Positions 1 to 7,598 of a stretch of DNA of 64,000 nt are shown piece by piece (within the stretch, counting starts at the first letter, position 1; each line of letters starts with the position of its first letter). The translations under genes were made by a program, and so were the position numbers. The stretch covers positions 1 through 64,000 of the forward strand of contig CAVVNR010000016.1 in assembly GCA_963749715.1 (NCBI GenBank), written 5' to 3'. The DNA is from Roseiarcus sp963749715. Lineage in GTDB: Bacteria > Pseudomonadota > Alphaproteobacteria > Rhizobiales > Beijerinckiaceae. The notes under the pieces were generated by a model. It was not told the origin of the DNA. It saw nothing but the letters and a program-made list of their open reading frames with translations, and ran no database searches.

Positions 1-433
1 CCGTGTTATCTGGTGCACCTGGTTCCGTTCGTCTTGTCCGCCGAGCTCGCCGGCGCGCCCGACGGCGCGCTGATCGTCGTGATGACGCATTCCCATGCGC
101 TCGACCTCGAGATCGTCGCCGCGGCCCTCGGGGCCGAGCGCTTCGGCTTCGTCGGGCTGATCGGCTCTTCGACGAAGCGGGCGCGGTTCCTGAGCCAGAT
201 GCGCGCGGCAGGACTTTCGCAGGGCTCGCTCGCCGGTCTCGTCTGCCCGATCGGGACGCCGGGCCTCGAAATCCAAGGACCCCGCGGTGATCGCCGCCTC
301 GACCGTCGTGCAGCTTCTGATCGTCAGCGAGACGCTGGGGGCGGAGCAGCGCGGCGCGCCGGGCGCTGCCTCGCGGCGCCCGTCTCACAAGCTGCGCGGC
401 AAGGGTGTTTCACGTGAAACAGAAAACATATAG
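1..433 (+). pseudogene. xdhC: XdhC family protein (xanthine dehydrogenase accessory), C-terminal part, frameshifted
   Basis: This is the C-terminal part of an XdhC/CoxF-type protein, which inserts sulfurated molybdenum cofactor into xanthine dehydrogenase-type enzymes. The 5' end lies outside the window. The first frame gives VVMTHSHALDLEI, GFVGLIGS and CPIGTPGLEI, typical of the XdhC Rossmann domain. Near 262-272 the frame is lost; the expected continuation (KDPAVIAASTVVQLL) is read one base over and ends at the TAG at 431-433. A single-base indel explains this, and because the conserved sequence resumes at once a sequencing error is as likely as decay. No xanthine dehydrogenase subunit is visible; any would lie upstream. 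Confidence 0.75.
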
Positions 434-819
434 CGGGTGTTGATCGACCAATTTGAACGCTTTGCTTATGGATGACTTGGAGATTTTTCCAAGGCAAATC
501 CAAATTCTTCAAAATCAAGCCAAGCCAGAGCCAAGCTTGGGCAAGATAATCAAAGAAAACTCTCGTATTTCCTTGGATTTCCTTGGCGGAATCCGGGCTT
601 TTCAGCGGGTTATGCTGACCCCTGGGCCAAAAAAAATTTCTCTGCTCCTTTCCCCGGCGTTTGGCGGGCGCTGCGGGCGCTTGGCGCGACTTGCTTTGAC
701 TGGGGCGCCATAGTCCATGCCTGTCTCGTTTTAGGCCGCGCCTCGAGGCCGCGCCGGAAACCGATACTAACATAAAATCGGAGAATCAGAAAGCAAAATC
801 GTTGCTTGTCGGGTCAGCC

Positions 820-910
820 ATTGGCGGTGAGGGATTCGGAGACGGCTCTCATGGCGTCTTGGCCGTCCCCGGACTTGATCCGGGGATTGTCCCCGGCCAT
901 CCACGCGCGA
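820..910. repeat. Dispersed intergenic repeat, copy A
   Basis: The blocks ATTGGCGGTGAGGGATTCGG, ACGGCTCTCATGGCGTCTTG and CCGGCCATCCACGC occur here and again, in the same order, at 42605-42690. Copy A carries an extra segment with a CCCCGGA...TCCGGGG hairpin between the second and third block. Repeats with a GGCCGGG...CCCGGCCATCCACGC core are common between genes in alphaproteobacteria. No coding potential is visible. Confidence 0.7.
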
Positions 911-1080
911 ATTACGGAATTACGGGAATTACGGAATTACGGTGACACATGCACAAGTGCACTTATGATCCGACAGGGAAATATGCATGTGTCACCGTAA
1001 TGCCGACAGGGAAATATGCATGTGTCACCGTAATGCCGTAATGCCCACCGTAATGCCCGTAATGCCCGCGTAATGCCCGA
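908..1080. repeat. Palindromic element flanked by ATTACGG arrays, copy 1 (with tandem half-copy)
   Basis: A left array of AATTACGG units (about 908-942) leads into GGTGACACATGCA (941-953), whose exact complement closes the palindrome at 984-996. The right half, beginning CGACAGGGAAATATGCATG, is repeated in tandem with a 33-bp period (971-1003 and 1004-1036). It is followed by an array of CCGTAATGCC units, the mirror image of the left array. The whole is a large inverted structure centred near 968. Related copies lie at 2421-2482 and 3103-3202. Confidence 0.85.
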
Positions 1081-1227
1081 CCTTGCCAGGAAGATGGGGC
1101 GCAACGCGTTCCCATTGGTCATCGCTCAGAATCAGACGGTCCAAGGCAGCCTCCATTTTGGAGGCCTTAAATCAAAACGCCCTTGCCCGGCGCTTGCGCC
1201 TAAGTCTCAATGTCAACAGGCCTTAGT

Positions 1228-1737
1228 CTACAAACTCACACACCAAAATGTCAGCATTGCCTTTCGGCGCCCACCACACCCAATCAATGCCGTACAAGCG
1301 GTATGGCCGGCCAGAAACCGGTGGGGATAGATCCCTGGCGAGATGGTGTGGTCCGGGTTGTAAATAACGTTGGTGAAATACCCCATATTTCGGACTTGAT
1401 ACAGCGCCCAACAGGCGTAATCCGAGTCGCTATACCCCAAATAGCAATTCCTTGGGGATGTTTCTTTGGACAGATAATCCGCGTCACCCCATGAGTCCCA
1501 ACGGACGTTGGCAACAGGGTAATTGGGGTCATAACCACCGTCAACAAATGTCCCGAGTGCGACAGTCTGACTTCCGCGGGTGCTCAGATACCCAATGAGA
1601 TCCTTGTTCATCCCCTTGTAGCACTTCACATGCTTATAAGCGGGTGCGCCGGCGCCCAACAGGGCGTGCGGCGCCGCGTCAGGGTCGATCGTGCGTGGGT
1701 CAGCGGGCCCGGGGTGTGTTTGCGTCGTCGTGCTCAT
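1228..1737 (-). CDS. Hypothetical protein, 169 aa, no recognised family
   Basis: An open frame of 169 codons starts at an ATG (1735-1737) preceded by GGGAAG at suitable spacing. The product is rich in Tyr, Trp and Gly and has six or more Cys, with short motifs such as KCYKGMNKDL, RNCYLGYSDSDYACW and PHRFLAGHTACTALIGCGG. There is no signal peptide or membrane segment; the N-terminus is Pro/Thr-rich. I do not recognise a family. Base composition is less GC-rich than the core genes, and it sits beside an IS110 remnant and repeats, so acquisition by transfer is plausible. It could also be a non-coding open frame. Confidence 0.4.
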   Translation of the reverse strand: MSTTTQTHPGPADPRTIDPDAAPHALLGAGAPAYKHVKCYKGMNKDLIGYLSTRGSQTVALGTFVDGGYDPNYPVANVRWDSWGDADYLSKETSPRNCYLGYSDSDYACWALYQVRNMGYFTNVIYNPDHTISPGIYPHRFLAGHTACTALIGCGGRRKAMLTFWCVSL

Positions 1738-2091
1738 AAGTACTTCCCTATCACGTAACAGTAGAATTCGCGCGCATCGTCAGATCTGACCAGTAGTTTG
1801 ATGCCCGTCAAGCGGTGACGCGAGCGTTGGCGCTACGGCAGCAAGAGTTTTCTCTTTGTGTACAAATCGAGCACCGAGGTCGATTTGTACGCAACCGAGT
1901 TCAGCGACCATGCACTCGCGGTGACGCAGGGTCAACGAACAGAAAGGGGGAGGCGAACAGCCGTCCCTGCTCGCCGCAGTATTTAACTCAGGCCCGCCGC
2001 CTGGAGGGGGGATTACGGGGGATTACGGAGATTACGGATTACGGGAATACGAGGAATACGGGAGGAATACGGGAGGAATACGGGGAATACA
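1738..2091. other. Intergenic region, probable left part of the IS110 element with ATTACGG-like array
   Basis: No gene is seen. Positions 1800-2000 probably hold the left flank of the IS110-family element. From about 2011 to 2095 runs a degenerate tandem array of GGATTACGG, then GGAATACGG units, ending directly at the transposase start. It resembles the arrays around the palindromic elements but has no palindrome. Confidence 0.5.
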
Positions 2092-2981
2092 GTGATGGGG
2101 TGCTGGTCGTCTGTCACGCGCGTCGGCCTCGATCTGGCGAAGAATGTGTTTCAGGTTCACGCCGCCGACGCCAAGGGCGAGATGGTTGTCGCGCGTCCGG
2201 TGAAGCGGCGGGCGCTGCTCAAGTTTTTCGAGCGGCTTCCGCGTTGCCTGGTGGCGATGGAGGCGTGCTCGTCGGCGCATCATTGGGCGCGCCAGTTGAT
2301 GGCGCTCGGCTTCGAGGTCAGGCTGATCCCGCCGGCGCATGTGAAGCCCTATGTGAGGCGCAACAAGAACGACGCGGCCGACGCGGCGGCGATCTGCGAG
2401 GCGGCGGGGCGGCCGGGAAAACGGTGACACATGCATATTTGCTATTTTTAATGCTTATAGGGAAATATGTAAGTGTCACCGTATTACCGCTCGCCGATCA
2501 GATCGAGGCGCTCGACGAAGCGATTGGAGCCATCGACCAGGAGCTCGAAGCCTTGGTCAAGGCCGATGAGACGGCCAGGCGGTTGATGACCATTCCCGGC
2601 GTCGGCGCGGTCACCGCCTCGGCGATCCTCGCCACGGTGCAAGACGCGAGCGCCTTCGCATCGGGGCGCGAGTTCTCAGCCTTCCTCGGCCTGACCCCGC
2701 GCCAGAGCTCGACCGGCGGCAAGGAGCGCCTCGGGCGGATCACCAAGATGGGCGATCGCTACCTGCGCAAGCTCCTGGTGGTGGGCGCCTGCGCGACGCT
2801 TAGCCATCGCAACGGGCATAACGACGCGATGCGCCGCTGGGCGAGCGGGATGCTCGAGCGCAAGACGGTCAAGTACAAGTTCAAACTGACCGCGGTCGCG
2901 CTCGCCAACAAGGTCGCACGCATCGTCTTCGTCCTGCTGACGAGGGGCGGCCAATACGACGATCGGCCGATCGCGGCGTGA
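2092..2981 (+). pseudogene. IS110/IS1111-family transposase, internal segment replaced by a palindromic element
   Basis: The N-terminal DEDD domain is intact to residue 112: VGLDLAKNVFQVHA carries the first acidic residue, LVAMEAC the second and KNDAADAAAICEA the last pair. The frame then stops at a TGA inside the palindromic element at 2421-2482. After the element the C-terminal domain follows in another frame: LADQIEALDEAI, MTIPGVGAVTASAIL, and RQSSTGGKERLGRITK with the catalytic serine, ending at 2981. Roughly 70-100 residues expected between the two parts of a normal transposase of about 340 residues are missing. The gene therefore has an internal deletion with the element in its place, and cannot make an active transposase. 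Confidence 0.85.
2421..2482. repeat. Palindromic element inside the transposase gene, copy 2
   Basis: Perfect 10-bp terminal inverted repeats ACGGTGACAC (2421-2430) and GTGTCACCGT (2473-2482) enclose an A/T-rich core. Extended arms match imperfectly over about 20 bases. The sequence ACGGTGACACATGCATATTT agrees with the other copies at 908-1080 and 3103-3202. It supplies the stop codon that ends the N-terminal half of the transposase. Confidence 0.85.
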
Positions 2982-3428
2982 AGGAAGAAGGTTAGGGCGC
3001 GGTCATGTCTTCGGCCTGTTGATGCGGAAGCGGTCGCTCCGCTGGCCCTCAAGACGTTCTCAGCAACTTCAACGAAACCCTTGACAAGGGGCGCCGTCCA
3101 GACATGACACACGCACAAGTGCGCTTATGATCCCGACAGGGAAATATGCATGTGTCACCGTAATGCACCCGTAATGCCACCGTAATGCCACCGTAATGCC
3201 CGATAGCGTGCCGGCCCGCTATCTCGACGCATGGGCGCGGCTCCAATGCCAGCGGCCCGTCTCAATCGATCTGGACACGTGGCGGATGAACCACATGCGG
3301 TATAAGCATCTGTTTTGAATTTTTTATTTTCAGGCTTCGGCTTCGACTTCGCCTGAACCGAACTTGATCTTCATGCTCGCTTAGGTCCGCCGGCGGTGGG
3401 TCGGTATTCGTCCCCACAACAAACAAGG
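2982..3428. other. Intergenic region: right flank of IS110 remnant, palindromic element, upstream region of methyltransferase
   Basis: Positions 2982-3102 look like the right flank of the IS110 element (the boundary is not certain). A palindromic element with its array follows at 3103-3202. The rest is non-coding as far as I can see. A small hairpin, TTCAGGC (3329-3335) with GCCTGAA (3351-3357), lies next to an A/T-rich run, about 75 bases before the methyltransferase start. Confidence 0.5.
3103..3202. repeat. Palindromic element with CCGTAATGCC array, copy 3
   Basis: This copy is nearly base-for-base the same as copy 1: TGACACACGCACAAGTGCGC, then CTTATGATCC, then CGACAGGGAAATATGCATG and TGTCACC. 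It is followed by three or four CCGTAATGCC units. The left-hand array seen in copy 1 is missing; the IS110 right flank lies there instead. Confidence 0.85.
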
Positions 3429-4994
3429 GTGAGCGCGGTGACAAAATCAACGACCTGGACGGCCGGCTATCCGACCGAGATTGAGTACACCTACGGCTAT
3501 TACCGCGAGCTCTGCCCGACCTTTTTGCGACTCGCCTGCCTCAGCGCCGGAATTGCGACCGCGAAAACCGAGCCGCTCAGATATCTGGAGCTCGGCTTCG
3601 GCCAAGGCGTATCGATCAACATTCATGCCGCCGCAAACGACGGGGACTTTTGGGGAACCGACTTCAATCCGAGCCAGGCCGCGCACGCGCGGGAGCTTGC
3701 CGAAGCGTCGGGCTCGAGCGCGACGCTGCTCGACGCCTCGTTCGCCGAGCTCGCCGCGCGCCCCGACTTGCCCGACTTCGACATCATCGGGCTGCACGGC
3801 ATTTGGACCTGGATTTCGGAGGAGAACAGCCGAGTCGTCGTCGAGATCATCCGCCGCAAGCTCAAGGTCGGCGGCCTCGTCTTTGTGAGCTACAATTGCT
3901 TGCCGGGATGGGCGCCGGCGATGCCGTTGCGCCACCTGATGAAGCTTCATGCCGACCTCGCCGCAGAGGCCGCGGGCGTGGTCGCCAAGGTCGACGGCGC
4001 GGTCGCGTTCGCGCAGCAGGTGATCGACTCCGGCGCGCTCTATTTCCGCGCCAACCCCGCGGTCGGGGAACGGCTGAAGGCGCTTTCGGCGCTGAGCCGT
4101 AACTACCTGGTCCACGAGTACTTCACCGAGGACTGGCGGCAGATCACGTTCTCCGACATGGCGCGGGTTCTCGAGGACGCCAAGCTCAGCTTCGTCGGAT
4201 CGGCGCACCTTCTCGATCATGTGGAGGCGGTCAATCTGTCCGACGCGGGGCAAAAATTGCTGTCCGGCATCGGCCACCCGATACTGCGCCAATCCGTGCG
4301 CGACTATTTGGTCAATCAGCAGTTCCGCCGCGACATTTTCGTCAAGGGATCGCGCCGGCTTTCTCCCCTGGAGCAGACGGAAACCTTCCGTCAACAACCC
4401 TTCGTGCTGCTCACTCCCCCCGGCGATATACCGATGAAGATCGTCGGCTCCCTCGGAGAAGCGACACTGGACGAGCAACTCTACCGGCCTCTAATCGAGA
4501 GCTTCGCGGACGAGGGTTTTGCGCCGAAGACCCTCGGCCAAATCGCTCAGCGTCATCCCACGCTCGCCTCTGCGCCGCTCGTGAACTTGGTCGAGGCGGC
4601 GCGTGTGCTCACGGGCGCGGGGCGCCTGCACCCGGCCCAGCAACCCTCAAGGCAGGCGCAAGCGCGCTGCGCCGCGTTGAACCGCCACCTCTGCGAACGG
4701 GCGCGCGGCAGCGACAATTTCATGTTTCTCGCTTCGCCCGTGACCGGCGGGGGCGTCCCCGTCAACCGGCAGCAGCAGCTCTTTCTGCTCGCCGCGCACA
4801 CGGGAAAAAAGACGCCGAGCGAACAAGCGAAATTCGTGTGGGACACGCTCGCGGCGCAAGGCGAGCGCGTGATGAAGGAGGGAAAGGTGCTGGAGACCCC
4901 CGACGAGAATATAGCGGAGCTGTCGAAGGAAGCGGAAGAATTCGCTGAGAGGCGCGCGCCCATTCTCAAAGCGCTGGGGGTCGTTCTCTCCTAA
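3429..4994 (+). CDS. SAM-dependent methyltransferase with methyltransferase regulatory domain
   Basis: A 521-residue protein with a class I SAM-binding fold near the N-terminus: YLELGFGQG (motif I), then FWGTDFNP and DIIGLHGIWTWIS. The C-terminal half has the layout of the methyltransferase regulatory domain proteins related to rickettsial protein-lysine methyltransferases. Substrate is unknown; a protein or polysaccharide target is possible. The GTG at 3429 is preferred because AACAAGGG lies just before it; GTG codons at 3396 and 3438 are alternatives. It stands alone, converging on the GH88 gene. No signal peptide, so cytoplasmic. Confidence 0.8.
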   Translation: MSAVTKSTTWTAGYPTEIEYTYGYYRELCPTFLRLACLSAGIATAKTEPLRYLELGFGQGVSINIHAAANDGDFWGTDFNPSQAAHARELAEASGSSATLLDASFAELAARPDLPDFDIIGLHGIWTWISEENSRVVVEIIRRKLKVGGLVFVSYNCLPGWAPAMPLRHLMKLHADLAAEAAGVVAKVDGAVAFAQQVIDSGALYFRANPAVGERLKALSALSRNYLVHEYFTEDWRQITFSDMARVLEDAKLSFVGSAHLLDHVEAVNLSDAGQKLLSGIGHPILRQSVRDYLVNQQFRRDIFVKGSRRLSPLEQTETFRQQPFVLLTPPGDIPMKIVGSLGEATLDEQLYRPLIESFADEGFAPKTLGQIAQRHPTLASAPLVNLVEAARVLTGAGRLHPAQQPSRQAQARCAALNRHLCERARGSDNFMFLASPVTGGGVPVNRQQQLFLLAAHTGKKTPSEQAKFVWDTLAAQGERVMKEGKVLETPDENIAELSKEAEEFAERRAPILKALGVVLS

Positions 4995-5046
4995 AGGACC
5001 CGCGATGTCCCGCGCGGTTGAATAGGCGAGCAGCGTCTTGGACGGA

Positions 5047-6396
5047 TCAGGCAGCGAGCCGATGCTTCCTGAAGCGACTGTACCCACCCAATCCCATCCC
5101 CGCAAAGCCGAGCAACATCATCGCCCAGGTCGAAGGTTCGGGGACGAGCAACGGGTCATTCCACGCGATCAACGCGTCGCTCCCCGGGGTATACATCTCC
5201 CAATCCGGCTTCCCGTCGAGCACGTCTTGCAATCGCAGCAACGCCTCAGTGAAATAGTAGTCGCCGTAGATCAGTGCGGTATTCACCCCGGTCGAGGTGG
5301 CGGTGTAGCCATCATTCAGCACCAACTCGCCAGACGCCGGCCCAAGGTAGCTGCTGCTGAGCGACCCCAGGATGTTCTCGGCGTCGCTGAGGTAGGACTT
5401 CTTAAGGGCGCTTGTTCCCGCAACCGTACTCAGCATGACAAGCCCGTCCGCCGCGATCGCCGCCGCGGAGGTGTCGACGGGAGTGTTTGACGTCACCGGT
5501 GCGTTGAAGTCCCAATAAGGGATATCGTCCGCGGGCAAATTCTCGACGAAATAGTTCGCGACGTCTTCCGCCGCGGTCAGGAACGCTGGCTTATCCGAGG
5601 TCTGATAGGCCTGCACGAATCCATACAACGCCCAAGCCTGCCCGCGCGCCCAAGTCGAGCTGTTGGAATACCCGGCGAATGTCCCCTGGCTCAAGAGCGT
5701 CCCGGTCGTCGGGTCGAAATTGTCGAGTTCAAATGTGCTGCCGTTCGTGCGAACAAAGTCGGCTTCGACGGTCCGAGCGTGTCGCGTCGCATCCGTCGCC
5801 CACCTGGAGCTGCCGCCATTCACCGCCCCCCACTGCAACGGCCCAAGGGTCATCATGCTGTCGATGATCACGGGAAACTGCCACGTACCGAAGGTAAAGG
5901 AGCGAACGGCCCCGACATTTGAATTGTAGAACGACGCCAACGATCTGCCCGCGGTCAGAAGCGCCGGCTTGTAGCGCACATCTCCCGTCAGCCGGTATCC
6001 GTTGCCAAAACTCGTCCCGATGATGAAGCCAATGTCGGTGGGGTCTACCCGGGCGGCTGAGGCCTGCGAGGCCAGCGGGGCGGTCCATTGCCGCGCCTCC
6101 CCGAGCCAATACTTCGACCCTGTCGCCTGGTACAAAAGCCAAAGTTCTCCCGGGAAAAACCCGCTCGCCCACCCCTGGCTTCCGCTCGAAGGGCTGGCAG
6201 TCGTCCAGATTCCGCTGTCGCCTCCCAAGACGGGATATCCGGACGTAGGGGAGCCGAGCGATTTCAGAGTTTTCTCCGCCTGCTGCTTGACGAATGATAG
6301 ATCGGTCGCAATGCCCGGCAGACCGAACTGCTGCGCCTCAGCCTCGCCCACTAGACATATGATCGACGCGCAAGCGAAGAAAACCAGACGTTGCAT
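5047..6396 (-). CDS. Secreted GH88-type glycoside hydrolase with PEP-CTERM sorting tail
   Basis: A 449-residue protein. Residues 1-22 (MQRLVFFACASIICLVGEAEA) are a signal peptide. The body matches GH88/unsaturated glucuronyl hydrolase: GWASGFFPGELWLLYQATG, DPTDIGFIIGTSFGNGYRL with the first catalytic Asp, VIIDSMMTLGPL with the second, and SSTWARGQAWALYGF. The C-terminus, from VPEPSTWAMMLLGFAG to KHRLAA, is a classic PEP-CTERM signal: the motif, a hydrophobic stretch and basic residues. The enzyme is thus likely cleaved and fixed outside the cell by an exosortase system, acting on unsaturated uronyl oligosaccharides from plant polysaccharides. The ATG at 6396 is chosen because it opens the signal peptide; the upstream in-frame TTG does not help. 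Confidence 0.9.
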   Translation of the reverse strand: MQRLVFFACASIICLVGEAEAQQFGLPGIATDLSFVKQQAEKTLKSLGSPTSGYPVLGGDSGIWTTASPSSGSQGWASGFFPGELWLLYQATGSKYWLGEARQWTAPLASQASAARVDPTDIGFIIGTSFGNGYRLTGDVRYKPALLTAGRSLASFYNSNVGAVRSFTFGTWQFPVIIDSMMTLGPLQWGAVNGGSSRWATDATRHARTVEADFVRTNGSTFELDNFDPTTGTLLSQGTFAGYSNSSTWARGQAWALYGFVQAYQTSDKPAFLTAAEDVANYFVENLPADDIPYWDFNAPVTSNTPVDTSAAAIAADGLVMLSTVAGTSALKKSYLSDAENILGSLSSSYLGPASGELVLNDGYTATSTGVNTALIYGDYYFTEALLRLQDVLDGKPDWEMYTPGSDALIAWNDPLLVPEPSTWAMMLLGFAGMGLGGYSRFRKHRLAA

Positions 6397-6568
6397 CGCA
6401 TTGCCCCACAGCGGCGAAGTACATTGCAAAGCGCTACTGATGTGATCACGTTATCATGTCAAGCGACCAAGACTAGCCAAGATATTTGGCGCGACGCGTC
6501 CGGCCGCCGTTCGGCCATTGATCGCCAGGGAAAGGCTGCGGGCGGAGCGCTTTGCGGCGCGGGCGCTT

Positions 6569-7330
6569 CTACTTGGAGCCGCGCTTGCGGGCGATGCGCT
6601 TGCGCTTGGCGGGCGCTTTCGCTTTCGTCCTTGACTTGGCCTTCGCGCGCGCTTTAACCGGCCGCGCGATTTGCGCCTCGATGCCGGAGCCGTTGGCCTT
6701 GAGACGCTCGGCGATGCGCGCGACTTCCTCATCTGACAGAATGGCCGGCCGGCCGACTGAAAGCGCGATCGCATAGAGCCTGGCGAGCGTTTCGAGCTCG
6801 CGCGCGCGTGCGAGCGCGGCCTCGAGCGTTGCGCCGGTCGTCAGCGCGCAATAGTTGCTGAGCAGGACCGCATGGCTCTTGTCCAGCGCTTCGAGGGTCA
6901 GGCCAGCGAGCTCCGTCGTGCCGGCTGGGGCGTATTTGGCGCAGCGCACGATCGGACCGCCGAAGAGCGCGATCATCGTATGAGCGGCGGGGATATCCTT
7001 GCGCGCCATCGCCAGCGCTGTCGCATAGGGCGACTGGAAGCGCACGATCGCGCCGATATCGGGGCGGGCGCGGGCGATGTCGAGGTGAATGCGCCATTCT
7101 CCGGACGGCTTCACCGGTCCTTTCCAGGAGCCGTATTCGCCGACCAGCGGCATGCGCGCGATCATCGCCGGCCGAAGGCTGGCATAGCTCGCGCCGCTCG
7201 GGGTGATGAGGAGCGCATCGTCGAAGCGGGCGGAAATGTCGCCGCCCGCAGCTGCGCCTAGCCCGGCGGCGACGAGGCGTGCGCCGTGGGCGATGATCGA
7301 TTTGCGCAGAGCCTTCTCGTTCGCCGCCAT
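6569..7330 (-). CDS. Class II aldolase/adducin family protein lacking the zinc-binding histidines
   Basis: A 253-residue protein of the FucA/AraD/adducin fold. GGDISARF and ITPSGASY form the phosphate-binding part, GEWRIHLDIA keeps the catalytic Glu, and YAPAGTTELA is conserved. The three zinc ligands are absent: the usual HxH before SP reads VRFQSPYA, and the usual HHG or NHG reads SNYCALTTG. A classical metal-dependent aldolase reaction is therefore unlikely without another cofactor site. The C-terminus after about residue 222 is a Lys/Arg-rich tail (KARAKAKSRTKAKAPAK), unusual for the family and possibly nucleic-acid binding. ATG at 7330 follows GCGGGGAC; an upstream TTG (7366) is possible. 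Divergent from the DeoR gene. Confidence 0.75.
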   Translation of the reverse strand: MAANEKALRKSIIAHGARLVAAGLGAAAGGDISARFDDALLITPSGASYASLRPAMIARMPLVGEYGSWKGPVKPSGEWRIHLDIARARPDIGAIVRFQSPYATALAMARKDIPAAHTMIALFGGPIVRCAKYAPAGTTELAGLTLEALDKSHAVLLSNYCALTTGATLEAALARARELETLARLYAIALSVGRPAILSDEEVARIAERLKANGSGIEAQIARPVKARAKAKSRTKAKAPAKRKRIARKRGSK

Positions 7331-7537
7331 GTCCCCGCTTTCGCCCAGCCGCGTTTGGCGCGTCAAAGCGCTTTTGACGGCGGATCGCTCGGGAAATCAA
7401 GCGGTCGGGAGGGGAGTTTGAAGTTTACGCGCGTCAACCTGTCTGCAGAGTCGCACTCGCTTTTTGGCGCCGTCGGGGGCGCGTAACAAGCATTCGCGAG
7501 CGCGGCGGCCGGGGCGCTCTTGCATGCATTTGTTGGG

Positions 7538-7598
7538 TTGACTTCGTGATCGTGCATATTTATGTGCATGATCGTTCTTGTTTATGCACGATATCCGT
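7538..7598 (+). promoter_or_regulatory. Probable promoter/operator of the deoR-type operon
   Basis: A perfect 10-bp inverted repeat, ATCGTGCATA (7549-7558) and TATGCACGAT (7583-7592), flanks a further GTGCATGATCG copy (7564-7574). TTGACT at 7538-7543 could be a -35 box with a weak TATGTG -10 at 7561-7566. DeoR-family proteins usually repress their own operon, so autoregulation through these repeats is a reasonable inference. Confidence 0.55.

Larger units (their letters stand above)
434..1227. other. Gene-poor intergenic region with dispersed repeats
   Basis: I see no convincing gene here. Positions 434-720 are visibly richer in A/T than the surroundings and contain an imperfect inverted repeat (489-503 against 573-586, CCAAGGCAAATCCAA against its near-complement). 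Positions 820-910 hold a dispersed repeat shared with 42605-42702, and 908-1080 hold palindromic elements with short-repeat arrays, described separately. Positions 1081-1227 show nothing recognisable. Confidence 0.6.

Noticed and set aside
453..713. 86-codon open frame in the A/T-rich stretch after xdhC
   Set aside because: No ribosome binding site, no recognisable motif and an ordinary open-frame length for the composition.
908..3202. ATTACGG/CCGTAATGCC arrays as a CRISPR array
   Set aside because: Units are only 7-12 bases, irregular, without unique spacers and mirrored across a palindrome; no cas genes.
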